Part shown: positions 42,264-53,705 of the stretch, piece after piece | How the letters are laid out: each line of letters begins with the position of its first letter | Position numbering within the stretch: position 1 is the first letter of the stretch | Assembly: GCA_030549175.1 (NCBI GenBank) | Contig: JAUKUA010000004.1 | Span: 4,650,001-4,714,000 of the forward strand | Reading direction: 5' to 3' | Length of the DNA: 64,000 nt | Source of the DNA: Lasiosphaeris hirsuta | Taxonomy: Eukaryota; Ascomycota; Sordariomycetes; Sordariales; Lasiosphaeriaceae | The notes under the pieces: model-generated | What the model saw: the letters and a program-made list of their open reading frames with translations, nothing else | Told to the model about the DNA's origin: nothing | Database searches by the model: none | Program-made: the position numbers and the translations under genes

Positions 42264-43112
42264 CACACAAGCAATACAATCATGCAGTTGCAACCCCATC
42301 AAATCCACCGAATCCAATGTGTAGTGCATCTGACATAGGCTGTATAGTCCCGTGTGACAAAGACAGGCGGGAGGTGCAGCGCTCACGTTACACAAAGCGA
42401 CTACATGTATTGTCGCGGCGTAGACAATAGCCACAAGAGACTAAAAGACCACAGTCCGCCAATGAAACAGTGAAAAATTTCTCACACCTTATGCTACCGT
42501 CACCTACCGCGTGGTTGATTGTATATTGTGGCTGGCACGTACGTGCCTACGTGATGAGTAAGGCATACTGTAGATGGACCGAATCATAAGGTATAATAGT
42601 CAGTACTGCCATGAACCGCGGCGGAGGCCCAGCAGCACCACACCAGGCCCTGACGCCCGAGCGGTAACCCACCCCGTTGACACGGCTCCGGTCCCGGTTT
42701 AGTCGCCGTCCGGAATCGGCCTTGGTTATAGCTTTTCTATTTAACCCATGTAATCGGGGAGCCGCGTCAGAGATCTGCCGTCGTCGAGGGACCGGAGCGA
42801 AATATAGTGGACACCAGCGTGAGGTCCGGCTTCATGAGGCAGACAATTCATACTACTCCATAGTCAAGCTCAATTCGAGCGCTCCGAGGCGCACAGGTTC
42901 GAGGCGGGCGGAGCGGATAATCGGCCTCGCCAGGGGGCGATGTCCAATTTCGACAGCACTTTTGGTCCGGCAAAATGCGTCAGTTGGCGCTGCGCCGCCT
43001 CGCAGAGGCAATTGGAAAAAGCCTACAACCTAATATAAAAAAGACCCGTTAACCCAGTGGACCCGAATTCCCCATTGGGTAGATCTGCATATATTCCAAG
43101 GTAGCTTGTGAG
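42264..43112. other. Intergenic; upstream of the LysM gene
   Basis: No gene recognised. The last 100 bp before 43113 contain a TATATA-like AT run (about 43032) and probably the LysM promoter. Confidence 0.35.
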
Positions 43113-44047
43113 ATGTTCTTCCAACGCAGCAGCCTCATCCTGCTGGTCGCCGTCAACGGTGTGCTTGGCGCCACCCCTCCAGGCATAGGGAGACGCGGTG
43201 GGTCACCCAACTTGCCTTATGACCCGAGCACCACGACGAAGTGCGACTACTGGTACGACAATGAAGCCGGGTCGCTCACCTGCAACGACCTCCTCGAGAC
43301 CTTTGGTATCTCCCTCGCCGAATTCCGGGCACTGGTGAGTCTCTTTTTTTTCCCCCACAGAGCAGCTAGACTGACAAGACGCCGCAGAACCCAACAATCA
43401 CGGCCAGTTGCGGCGGCCTCAACAAGGGAAAGTCGTACTGCGTCCTAGGCGAGCCGGACGGGAAAGCCACGCCGTCGCCTTCCAGCACGACCTCAACGAC
43501 AACAACAACAGCCAAGGCCAGTTCTACCAAGTCGACGTCTACATCCAAGCCCACGACGAGCAAGACGACGACTGCCTCGCCCACTACCACCAGCCCTGTC
43601 GGAAACGGCATCGCCACGCCGACGCCAACCCAGCCGGGCATAGTGTCCAACTGCGACGCCTTCTACTGGGTGAAACAAGGAGACACGTGCGCCGCCATTG
43701 CCAAGGCAAACGGCATTACCGTGACCCAGTTCGCCACGTGGAACACGGGCGTCGGCGGCGAGAAGTGCGCCGCCATGTGGGCGAACGTGTACGCGTGTGT
43801 CTCCATCATTGGACACACGCCGACGCCGACGGCGCCGAGCAACGGGATCACGACGCCGGAGCCCATCCAGGACGGCATGACGACGAGCTGCAAGACTTTT
43901 CATTTTATGCAGAGCGGGCAGACGTGCACGGATCTTGCGAAGCGCTATGGCATTTCCATTGATCAGATCAAGGCGTGGAATCCGGCCGCGGGGAGCCAGT
44001 GTACAGGGTTGTGGGCGAATACTTATGCTTGTGTTGGGGTATTGTAG
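43113..44047 (+). CDS. Secreted LysM effector (three LysM)
   Basis: Two exons, 43113-43334 and 43388-44047, around a 53-bp intron (GTGAGT..CGCAG), 293 aa. Signal peptide MFFQRSSLILLVAVNGVLGA. LysM 1 (about TCNDLLETFGISLAEFRALN, spanning the intron) precedes a Ser/Thr-rich linker. LysM 2 (GDTCAAIAKANGITVTQFAT) and LysM 3 (GQTCTDLAKRYGISIDQIKA) each end in a Cys-containing block (NVYACVSI, NTYACVGV). Such proteins bind chitin oligomers in the apoplast and shield hyphae or suppress host chitin sensing. It lies 7 kb from the chitinase that carries its own LysM. All domains look intact. Confidence 0.9.
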
Positions 44048-44146
44048 AGGAAATGCGGAGAGGAGCGGGAACGGGTCGGGGCACCACTTGTAAGTGGAAC
44101 GCTGCGGCTATTGTAATTTTCCACTTACTTAATCTACTTGTATAAG

Positions 44147-44305
44147 TAGTCGGTCTCAAAAAAAAGAGCCGCATCCAAAGTTGGTTAGTCTAAAATCAGG
44201 CTCGCTTCACCCTCGGCTCACCCTCGGCTTACCCTTACTCACCCCCAGTTCACCTTACCACAAAATTGTCAACCTTATGCGACAAGAGACAGGTTTTAGG
44301 CCAGA
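44147..44305 (+). repeat. Dispersed repeat, copy 2 (partner at 17284)
   Basis: TAGTCGGTCTC, GGTTAGTC, CAGGCTCGCTTC, GCTCACC repeats, then AAAATTGTCAACCTTATGCG, the same order as at 17284-17430. It sits about 100 bp after the LysM stop. Confidence 0.5.
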
Positions 44306-45114
44306 TGGCACTGGCATAATTCCGGTCCCTACCTGGGGGGACAAAAACGGTAGTCTCAAAAAGCGACTTCGTAGCTAACGCATTCACTCTCCGTTTCAAG
44401 GTTCTGTGTTGTAGTAGTTATGCCTACCTACTACGTAACTGATCTTTTCCCAGCCGTAAAAAGGCGGCTTAATCCGTTCTTTACTACCTACCGTACAACT
44501 GCTCTTTCCTAGGTGCCTATTAGATAAAGAGACAGTTCTGTTAGAAGCACTGCACTTTTTATGGGGGTTGCAATTGTGTGATTGTATTGCTTGTTATAGG
44601 AGTTTGTTGTTGCCACTATCGTGGCACTGCAATGGCAATGTTGACGACTGTGGTGGCGAGGCTGACGCACTCTCAGTTCTAGCATCTTCCACCCTGTTCC
44701 ATCTGACACCCTCGACTACGATACTGAGGTTATGTAGCCGTCTATAACAAATCGTAAGTCTAATAACATTACTAAGTATAGGCTAGGTCCACTAGGTAAG
44801 CTAGCTCGTCTTATAAGTAATATCTAAGATCCTAGTTTAAGCTAAGGCTTAGCTTAAGAATTTATTGACCTGTATGCGAGCTTAGCTCTACTCTTTTAGG
44901 TCCTTATGAACCTATCAATGTAAGTCTAGTAGCCTTGGTCATATGTTATGTGTCCTATAGGTTAAGCTACGATATAGCTACCGTTGTAAAAAATTACTAA
45001 GGGCCTAGGTTAAGGAGATGATCGCCTTGTTAACCTTAGGTAAGCCTAGTAGTATAATACTATCGCTTCATTATTTATTACTTATTAATATGTCTCTTTA
45101 ATCTTACTATCAGT
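44306..45114. other. AT-rich gene-free stretch
   Basis: TA-rich, stop-dense on both strands from about 44730. Fits RIP-mutated repeat DNA into which the solo LTR inserted. Confidence 0.4.
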
Positions 45115-46251
45115 TTTACTGTCACACTGGTGGACTCACCTAAGGTCAAAAGGGCGGATCACCCCCTTGACCTGGGTCTACCGTGATGGCCACAACGGTG
45201 GCCACATCGTGGCTCAACCTGTGGGACACGCACACACACCAAAATCCGGGCGCGATTAGGACCCCCTGGCCCGCACGCAGGTCAATGGGTCCTCGGCCTA
45301 GGCCGGGACCCTAGACACCACTCACAAGTCGAGCTAGCCCACCGCAGGGGCCTAGCTCGCAGGCTGCAGCATCACTAGACCTCAGGTTTGGAACGAGCAG
45401 CCACACAACCTCAGCATCGTGGTCGGGAGCTGCATTAACTAGCTAGGAGACCCACACGAGGGTTCAGCGAACTTCCAAGGACAGGCCTCCTAGTTATCGC
45501 TACGGTCCCAATGGACAACCTGAACCCCGACGTTCTCCGGAGTCTAGCCTCAGTGGTAACAGGTGGCTACAACCAAGCCCAAGGAGTCATGAAGGGAACC
45601 GTCGTCATTCGACGTAAGTACTAAGGACGTAAAGGAACCTTCGTGGTTGTGGTCATCACACCATCGGAGTTAAGTACTAATACCGCCCGTGGACTACCGA
45701 ACGAAAGGTCAGCAACACTTGGCAGAGACATTGATTGGTAGGACGCGAGAGGCGAGCGGTTAAGGCCCCGGGCGGGCGCAATGAAGGACCTTCATGTATT
45801 TCAGTATCCTTGCACACTGTACATAGCCTCCATACAAGAGACGAGGGCCCTGCGACGGATCCTCGAGAGGAAGAAGCTCCCCAGTCCTTTTTGGAAAACA
45901 ACCTAGAAAGATTATCAGCTGAACTTCAGTGAAGCTGAGGGGTAATACAACCTTGTGAACCCTTCTGTTTCTCATTGACTTGCAACTGCGAAACATCGTG
46001 TGTCATTTTCCTTGTGATCGTTCCATCTCCCTGCATCTACCTTCTCCCTCACAACTACCAGGACTCTGGGTTGCGAAGATCATCTCCCTCACTTCGTGTG
46101 AAAGCTCTGAGTCAGACCAACACCATTGCCGGCCTGGAGTGGACGGTTGAGTTGATCTAGATCATAGCTCTGCAGTTCGGTTATACCGAAGGTGACACAC
46201 CTTGTGATTGCCACACCTCAGCCCTCGGTGGCTGGCCTGTGTCACATTTAC
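45115..46251 (+). mobile_element. Solo LTR, 1,127 bp, with TTTAC target duplication
   Basis: The unit 45120-46246 starts TGTCACACTGG and ends GGCCTGTGTCACA (TG..CA). It is flanked by TTTAC at 45115-45119 and 46247-46251, a 5-bp target duplication. No gag or pol domain lies inside; one short frame starts MDNLNPDVLRSLASVVTGGY at 45511. GC content is higher than the AT-rich flanks, so it inserted after those were mutated. An LTR-LTR recombination product is the simplest reading; a small non-autonomous element is the alternative. Confidence 0.75.
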
Positions 46252-46914
46252 TCGGAGGTACGTGTAGTATTGTATTTAAAGATATAGGTGGCAATGCTAT
46301 AGTAAAGAGGGTAGAGGTATTTACTATCGTTCGTAGGATCAAAGGGACTATTATGATTGGTAGAGTAATTTACTTTGGGAGGGCAGGAACTAGAGTTTGT
46401 TAGTAGGGAACATAAGAGATTGTTATTTCTCTATACCTTCTACTTAATTTGTTCATACGACGGCATTAGACAGTAGCATGTTATTTTGTACTCCCGATAC
46501 TTTCTAACTTCCTTTGCTACGTCTAGTCCGTTTCTACTACGCCATATAAGATAACCCACTAACCGTGATGTTATATGTAGATTTTTATTAAGGGGTTAAG
46601 TCGTTTAATGTTGTGAAAAGGAAAAGGTAGTAAAGTTAAAGTGGTACTTCCCGTATGGTTGTTATGATGTCAATACCTAAGGATATTGACATAGCTACTG
46701 GCTTTAGTACCAACGGAAGTTTCTGAGACACCTTAGTGCTACCATTTACGGGTATCCCCTTCTAAGAGTATCCTCATTAGGCGTGAGTGACCAAATGAAA
46801 TCGCTTTAAAGTTTTCTTCAAAATCACTTGCTTTAGCTCTCCGAGGAGAAACGGTAGAGATGTATTTAGAAGTAAGTTGTTGCATATGGCATATGGGGTG
46901 TTATAGAAGTGGTC
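46252..46914. other. AT-rich gene-free stretch
   Basis: Continuation of the AT-rich block interrupted by the solo LTR. Dense stops in all frames. Confidence 0.4.
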
Positions 46915-47330
46915 TAGCTCTGCAGGCAGGAGGAATTTCCTTTTGCAAAAAGTGTGACAGCAAGACAATGTAACAAAGAACAGTTACGGCCCAGAAAGAA
47001 AAGAACGAAAAGGAACACACGGTAAAACGGAGCAATACAGATCAAGCAACCTGAGGTTGTCCAGTTGACAGGAAAACTCTTCCGCAAAAGAAAGAAAGAT
47101 TGATGGCACCGGCACAACGCGACATCACGGATCAATAGGGGGCCGGCAGGAACCGAAGGGCCGCAAAGGTGGATATCGCAAGCAGGACGGTGGGCACTAA
47201 CAGCAAGGTACAACAAGATGTTAGTGCATTTGCGGTATTCTGCAGGGACACACTATCATGATATTAGGGGGGTGGTCCGAGCCACGGGGATTTACGGTGG
47301 GCTGCACGCAAAAGGGACACTAACAGGCTC
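46915..47330 (-). repeat. Dispersed repeat B, inverted copy
   Basis: Its reverse complement matches 29115-29710 in block order, with small indels. It ends about 225 bp before the Zn2Cys6 relic. Confidence 0.6.
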
Positions 47331-47554
47331 GCAGTAATAAATGCATCATCGGGCAGTATAGTTTAGATGGATTGCGCTTCCCCTGACGAGATGTGGATCC
47401 CACCGTCCTCGTTTGTCGTTCCGGCCTCGTTCCTCGTTTTCCGACGTCCTTGGATGACTAACCACCCTTGTATTTCGTTCCTCGTTTCCCTCGTTCATGC
47501 TCCTCCACCCTCAACAGTTGAGCATCCAAATTGCAACAATCCCCCCCGACAGCA

Positions 47555-48285
47555 ATGACGAGGCCGGACCTCTTGGCGTCGAGAACGCGTCGTCCACACC
47601 GAAAGGCAAAGACAGGGTGTTTAGAATGCAGGCGGTGGCGGATCAATGTGAGCTGTTTTTGCTGTTTCTTTCTTTTTCTCAATGCAAATTGGAGTGTGCG
47701 ACACTGCGAGCAAGTTGTCTGACTTATTGCTCGGCGACCAGTGCGGCGAAGAGAAGCCAAGCTGCAAGGCCTGCGTCCGCCAGCGCGATGAAGAGAGCAC
47801 CGCGCTCTTTGCATGCGCCATCCTCAACGTTATCTACCTGCTAGTTACCTTCGGGCCTCTGCTCCGCGACAGCGCTGATGGGAGGACCGCTACCGATCAC
47901 AAATCCCACATCCTCGGCGCCGAGTGGATCCCCATGCTCCGTGGCGTCGGATTTGTGCTACAGCTTGGATACGACGGCGTGCGGTCAGGCCCACTGAGCA
48001 ACATGTTGGACCTCGGCAAACTGGGACGAGCTGAAACTCGACAGCGAACAGATCGCCGGCGATGACAACTACTGCAGGATACAGGCTATCTGGGCGGCAC
48101 AGGGCGGCGTCCACGTCGACAATGCTGCTATCTACGACCAGGCCGTTGAGATGCTGAGGAAATGTTCGTTGATGTGTGCCGACTCCGCCGAATCTCCCGA
48201 TGAAGACTTAAACTACAACCGGATATATATTCATGTTTTTAATGATGTTTCTCTTCATGTTATTAAATATCATCGGTTTCCTTAA
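47555..48285 (+). pseudogene. Zn2Cys6 transcription factor, internally deleted and frameshifted
   Basis: ATG at 47555. Exon 1 encodes a basic stretch and KTGCLECRRWRIN. A 94-bp intron (47648-47741) splits the zinc cluster, which resumes as CGEEKPSCKACVRQR, a Zn(II)2Cys6 arrangement. Only a few residues later the protein is already in C-terminal-like sequence (TATDHKSHILGAEWIPMLRG), so the middle homology region is missing. Near 48015 the frame shifts; the next frame continues NWDELKLDSEQIAGDDNYCR..AVEMLRKC to a stop at 48285. It cannot make a normal regulator. Confidence 0.65.
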
Positions 48286-48560
48286 GGGAACTTTCCTTTG
48301 AGACATGGACCTAATCTATACTTATTACTCTCTTGATGTAAACCTACGGGGTTTTAAGATTCTCCAGCCATGGAAGTACAGAACGCGTGTAGGACCCTTT
48401 TATTTATGGGCCACCTATGGCAGCCAACTTCAGTAGGTTGCCTCCTCGCCGAAGCCGAGACAGCAGCGTTCTATTTGCACTCAGGAAAGCATCTTTCAAA
48501 GGTTTGCTTCCTTTCCCGGCGGCGACGACGTTTTAATCTTTGACAACAGAATATATACTA

Positions 48561-49564
48561 TTACATGTGAAAAACGAGAAAGATGAGAGAAGCCAGGAAC
48601 AGACCACACCCCTCCAGTAGCAAGATGGATAGCCAAGCGGCTGTCTTTGGTACCGTACCACTCGTTCCGACGCTCGTCGGGCCCAAGGCTGCGAAGGTGG
48701 CACCCGGCGTGATAGTAACTGGTGGCACTGCCGACTTCCCAGTAGAGGTTGCCGGTAGGTCCTGAACAGGCGGGGTCAACAACACGTTCGGTTGGAAGAG
48801 TAGCCGGACCTACCGGATTTAGGCCAAACGAGCGGCATGTCGAACGAAGTCGCGTTGGCCACGGCACTTCGCCTGATGTTGTGCTGCCGCCACATTTTAC
48901 AAAGTTCTCTGTGGCACCACATTCATCCATGAGCTCCAACAGACCTGCGTTGCACAGGCAGGGAAAGGCCCCTAAGGTGTTTGTCGCGTCGGCGGTCGTG
49001 CTGAAGCAGCTCGAGGCACTGAGCTGGGCCTGCGTGCAGGCCGCCCCACGATTGGCGCCGCCCTCAGCGTCGCATGAGGCAAGCGGAGCCTTGCTCTTTT
49101 CCCCGGGAGACACTGTCCGCGTGGGTTTTGGTATGGTGATGGATTGCGACGAGATCACAGCCGCGCACCTCTGCTCCCAGAAGGCAAAGAGATCCGTCCA
49201 CTCGCTAGGCTTGATTACCGTGTCCCCGGTGCAGAGCGTGAGCTCTGCCTGGCAGCTTGCATCCAAGTCAACGAGGGTTAAGAAGGCGGCACGCGGGTTT
49301 CTGGACATACTTGACATAGGAATTGATGAAGCGTTGGCTGCAGTTGCAGGGGTCCTCACCGGGGATATCGCCGGCGGCACAAGCCTCGTCGTGTGTTTTC
49401 AACGCCGCATCGCAGTTTGCGTGCTCCACGCCGGGGCAAAACTCCCACACGTCGTCTGTTTGTGCATTGCAGAATTCTGGTCGCAGGAGGAGGAGGAGAA
49501 TACCGAGGCTGAGGAATCGAGAGCTGCTTGCTGTCTGCATCGTCTGTGATTGCGCTGGGTTCAA
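48561..49564 (-). CDS. Cys-rich secreted GPI-type protein
   Basis: Exons 49564-49311, 49255-48814 and 48761-48561 join in frame (897 nt, 298 aa); introns are 55 bp (GTATGT..GCAAG) and 52 bp (GTAGGT..TTCAG). The signal peptide contains FLSLGILLLLLRPEFCNAQ; the second Met (MQTASSS) is an alternative start. The mature part has about a dozen Cys, including CDAALKTHDEAC, CNCSQRF, CQAELTLC and FPCLCNAGLLELMDEC. A Pro/Thr/Ser spacer and a C-terminal hydrophobic helix (GCGLFLASLIFLVF) fit a GPI signal. Without the second intron the frame runs on to 48496 with no anchor, so the splice is functionally meaningful. Family not recognised. Confidence 0.7.
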
Positions 49565-50236
49565 TTGCCAACAAAATGAAATGGAGGGCAGGTAGGTGCA
49601 GATTTCGGCGGTCTGCTTCCAATCACAATCTTTGAGCAGATGGAACTGCCTGTTTATCTAGCTGACGGTGAAGTAGCAGCAGGTAGGTGGGCAAGTACCG
49701 AGCTGCTTGCTTCTTGATACGCCAAGGCGTTATTCAGCCGACGTGGCTGCCACCACCCGCGATGGTCTAGACCCCCGCATAGCTTCACCGAAACACGGTG
49801 GCTTGGTGCAACCACACTCTTCCGCCGCCTCGTGTTGGGAGAGAATGAGGGCCGAACCCACGCGTTGAGACTAGGAGTTGCAGCTCCTTGGTTCTGATCC
49901 CGAAACGCGTAGGCCTACGGATGCCGCGCTTGGGCTTACAACTCTCGATGCTTGTCAGATGTCCTGGCCTAGACCGCAGCCCCTGAGTTCAGCTTTATAA
50001 ATCTGAAGCGAAGATCTCACAGGGTATGGAGCGAGCCACAGCTGAGCCTCAATGTCCTGACGCCCCTGATTTCTCCATGGACGTATTCTGTTCTTGTCGC
50101 TCCCTCGGCGTCTCGCGAATCTAATTTCTAGCTAACACTCCGAGTCGCGCCCGGGCTGGTTGTGTTGTCCCATTGATTCTCATCCGATCGAGCCGTGATG
50201 ATGCTTTCATGGCGAGGCAAAACCAGCCAGAGCAAT
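49565..50236. other. Divergent intergenic region
   Basis: Between a minus-strand and a plus-strand gene; likely holds both promoters. No coding signal. Confidence 0.4.
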
Positions 50237-52074
50237 ATGGAGACGCCCAAGTTTCGCCCTGGCAACAGCTTCGCGTGCGCCTTGGGTGTACTTGCCGCCC
50301 ATCTTGTCCTCTTCGCTTCCTTGGCCACCCTGCTGGTTCTCACGCTCCGCGACAGCGGCTTTGCTGCAAGTCCCACGGTGAAAAGTTCCCTTCTAGATTC
50401 ATTTGGAATGGATTGGGAAATCCTCTGGCAGACTGTCCCTCCTTTTCTCATCTCGTTATTTGCCCTCTACCGGAACTCGGCGGTTGACAATGCTGCCTAT
50501 CATATCACGCACGTGTACATCAAAAACGCCGGGAATGCCGCTCCCTCGGACCGACCAAGCAATAGATCCAAGCAAGAAGAGCGCGCCTCTCTGCTAGGCG
50601 AACCGTCCGACAAGCGCATCTTCAGTGGGATATCCCAGACACCCTCATGCGGGCGGCCAAGGATGCCGGGAAATGGCTGACACTAAGCTGTAAAGATTAT
50701 CTCGAAAAGTGGTCCCTGACGCGAGGTTTACATGCGTACAGAAACGGCGACTTCAACCTAATGACGGGATTCATCTTGGGCGCCATCGTTACGTTTATCC
50801 TCCAGCCCCTGATGGGGTCCCTCATCAAAGAGCAGGAATCGCTTTTCTCCAGAAACGTTACGACGTACCGGCCCGTGATCTTTGATGGCAGGAAGCTGGG
50901 CGACCTGAAGCCTTACGAATGGAACCTGATCCTCGGCTCCGTCATCGCTGAAGACCTACACAACGGCAAACCGAGTCCCTGGACGAACGGAACACACGCT
51001 TTTAGGCCGTTCGACCTGCGAACCCAACCTCCCGACGGGGGAACGCTGGCGGCCCCATCGACAGCGCATACGGCCCATCTCTCCTGCGAGAGGGTGACGG
51101 ATGTGGTCCTCCAGCTCGACGACTTGGGGATGAAGGGTGGTCCCGTGCGCGTGAACATCACGGCGACGGACCGCAACTGCAGCATTGTCTACGACTTCAA
51201 CATCATCCCGGCCAACAGACCCTTGGTGTCGCAGGCGTTCCAGCAGACGGCCTGCGGCTACGGCAACTCCATAAGCCGCGTGCTCATCCTCACGGCCACG
51301 GCCTCGGCCTCGGCCTCGGGGAACGAGACAATAGCGCGGCTGGATGACACCACCCTGACCTCCTGCATCACCGCCTACAGCTCTACAGACGGCGAGCTTG
51401 TCGTCTCGTGGGGAAACGGTACGGCCACTGCTACCAGTGGCAGCAGACCCTCGGCAGCAGACCCAGAGGTCCCACCCACCTTTGTCTCCTTCAGCCATGC
51501 CGCACCTGTCATGCCGAAGAAGGACTTTCTGCAAGAATCATTCGAAGGCGACCTGCTGGGGATCCGCGAGGTGCAGTACGGATCCCCCGAAGACAAGGTC
51601 GCCAATACCGAGTTCGCCGACTTTGTCATGGCGGTGGCGGCAGGGCTGCTTGCCGCCACCTCGGGCTCGGGCTCGGACTTGGCGTCGGGCCCCGGCGGAA
51701 ACGCCGGCGGGTACGATACGCTTACCTTCTTCTCCAGCGATGCGGCGCGGACCGTCATACGCGCGCCAGACGTGCTTCTCCGCGCAATGCCCCTAGCGTT
51801 CGCATCCATCTACCGGGTTGCCGTAGCGAAGGTGGCTATGGTGCCGGCCACGGCGGCGGATGCGCAACGAACCATCGTGGCGGGCCGGCTGGAGACGACC
51901 GAGACGCGGCTGTGGGTGAGGTACTGGCTGGTGGCGGTGGCAATGGCGTACTTGGTATTATCGGCTGGGAGCGGCATTTGGTTGACTAGATGGTGGGGAT
52001 GGACGGTGGGTTTTGATGTCGGTGCTGGGGAACAAGGCGGCATCGAAGACCAGAAAGTTACAAACATAGCCTAG
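50237..52074 (+). pseudogene. Fungal polytopic membrane protein, one frameshift
   Basis: The first part starts METPKFRPGNSFACALGVLA (ATG 50237; another ATG at 50195), has two TM helices, and runs to about 50623. The second part continues in another frame as WDIPDTLMRAAKDAGKWLTL, a TM helix (MTGFILGAIVTFILQPLMGS), a large extracytoplasmic domain with N-glycosylation sites (NVT, NGT, NIT, NCS, NET) and two late hydrophobic segments to 52074. The two frames abut at about 50624 without splice signals, so one base seems lost. All the rest is open with strong codon bias, so this could be a recent mutation or an assembly error. The pattern resembles DUF3433-type fungal membrane proteins, but that assignment is weak. 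Confidence 0.6.
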
Positions 52075-52728
52075 TTAGTGCAGGACGAGTTTCCATCTTT
52101 TGAGCCCTGTCTCTTGAAACCACAACACTACAATAATCTCAGATAGCGGCCGAGGAAATGAAAGATATGGGCAAGACAGAGCAGCCGGGTAGATGTGTTA
52201 TAAGAGGTACCCCAAGGTCCCCCTCGGGAAAGAGGATTAAGTAAAGAGACTTTAAGTTGTATTATGAGTGTCTTCATTACGAGTTTACCAGTGAGGGATC
52301 GTGTGAGTATACTGTAAGTGAGAAACCGGGGCACCTTTTTAACAAAGTTGCCCACATTACCACTACCAACTCGGAGGAGAATCTTATCCCTCGTGTTAGC
52401 TAGACTTCTAGCGGTTTATTAATGATTCTATAATTACCGCGGCAGAGTTATTACAGGCTCCGCGCGACCGTGGCCGAACTAAAAGCAAGCAGAGAGATCC
52501 ATATCATACGAGCCATCCCCCCCCTGTTAGCGCCTTGGCAATGGTTCACACGAGCTAACATCGAAAAAAGGCCATCATAAGTTTTGGCAATTGTGATGCG
52601 GGATCAGAATTACCCCAAAACATGATATATCGTACTTACGGTTAGATCAGGAACTAATCGCGAGTTAATTACTATGAATGCTTATTGGGGTGGTCTAATC
52701 AGAGGTGTCAGACGAGGCGAGACCGAAG
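52075..52728. other. No gene recognised
   Basis: 3' region of the membrane-protein gene and the lost 5' part of the first UstYa-type relic. No TM-encoding N-terminal exon could be found. Confidence 0.3.
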
Positions 52729-53394
52729 ATGGATGCAGCTTGGGAGGACATTGTACATCGTAAGTCGTGCCTCTCCTGAAGCGGGGTTTCGAGGCAGGAG
52801 CTAACATAAGCCCAGCATTGAATGTGTTCGTAACGGAAAAGGAGCTGGAAGGTGACAATATCAACACGTCTCCGGATCCTGAAACTGGACTCTATGTGGC
52901 AATGTCGGTATTTCTTCGCCCCTAATACCTGGAATCTTCTAACCCGTCCCCTTTAGGCCACTGCCTGGCGAGTACTGACATCATTGAATTCAAGTTTTGT
53001 AAATGCTAACCATTTGTAATTACATAAGAATATGATCCTTCAACGAGTCGGACTATTACGTCGACATGGCGCGAATGAACCGAACCGATCTCAACACTCA
53101 TATAGGTAGGTACGTAAGTATTCACCAGGGGAGGACTAATATACTGACTAGGAGCGTCGAGCTCACTACTGTATCGATTCCCTTCGTCAAAGTCTCATGT
53201 GCACCGGCGACATGACTCTGATAAAGACCCACTAGATTGAAGACAGACATTGGATGATGCCTGACTTTGACAATGACCATATGTGTCGAGACTTTGGAGC
53301 GTTGAAAGCCTGGCTAAGGGCAAGGGATGCTGAGGACGGATCGAGCTGGCGTAATAGTGCAAAACAATTACTAGGATGGGCCCAACAGTCATGA
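52729..53394 (+). pseudogene. UstYa-type (DUF3328) oxidase relic 1
   Basis: Pieces in order: MDAAWEDIVH, a GTAAGT-started intron, LNVFVTEKELEGDNINTSPD..GLYVAMS, an intron (GTATTT..TTTAG), HCL (remnant of HxLHCL), then DYYVDMARMNRTDLNTHIGR, a clear intron (GTAAGT..GACTAG) and AHYCIDSLRQSLMCTGDMTL. 'HC(I/V)D.LRQ.LMC..D.T' is the second signature of UstYa-family proteins, which oxidise and cyclise fungal ribosomal peptides and similar metabolites. A TAG (53233-53235) follows KTH; beyond it the frame is open to 53394. The N-terminal TM exon is missing. Confidence 0.65.
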
Positions 53395-53705
53395 AAGGAA
53401 TAATGCAATTATGTGTTAGCAGAATGACCGTCTCTCGAAGATTTAGAAGCTATGTGATGTGTTGAGAGAGAAGCTGGTAGAAGCTTTCACATGCACCCCG
53501 AAATGCCACAAACATTACGGGGGTCGTCAGATGCTGGATTACTGGGGTAAAACGCCACCCTTACTCTCTCTCCCCTCTTCTAAATCCCAACCGCATCTAT
53601 CAAGATAGTCATCCCTAGACACAGAGCAGTCAAAGATATTACGGTGAAACGGAGAGCTTACGCGAATGGCAAAACCACTCTAGAACATAAAAACGCATCC
53701 CAACA

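Noticed and set aside
48496..49380. 294-codon unspliced version of the Cys-rich GPI gene
   Set aside because: It lacks the signal peptide exon and the GPI tail, both of which appear when the two introns are removed.
48749..49549. 266-codon plus-strand frame
   Set aside because: Antisense of the GPI-type Cys-rich gene, whose minus-strand exons have signal peptide, Cys pattern and good splice sites.
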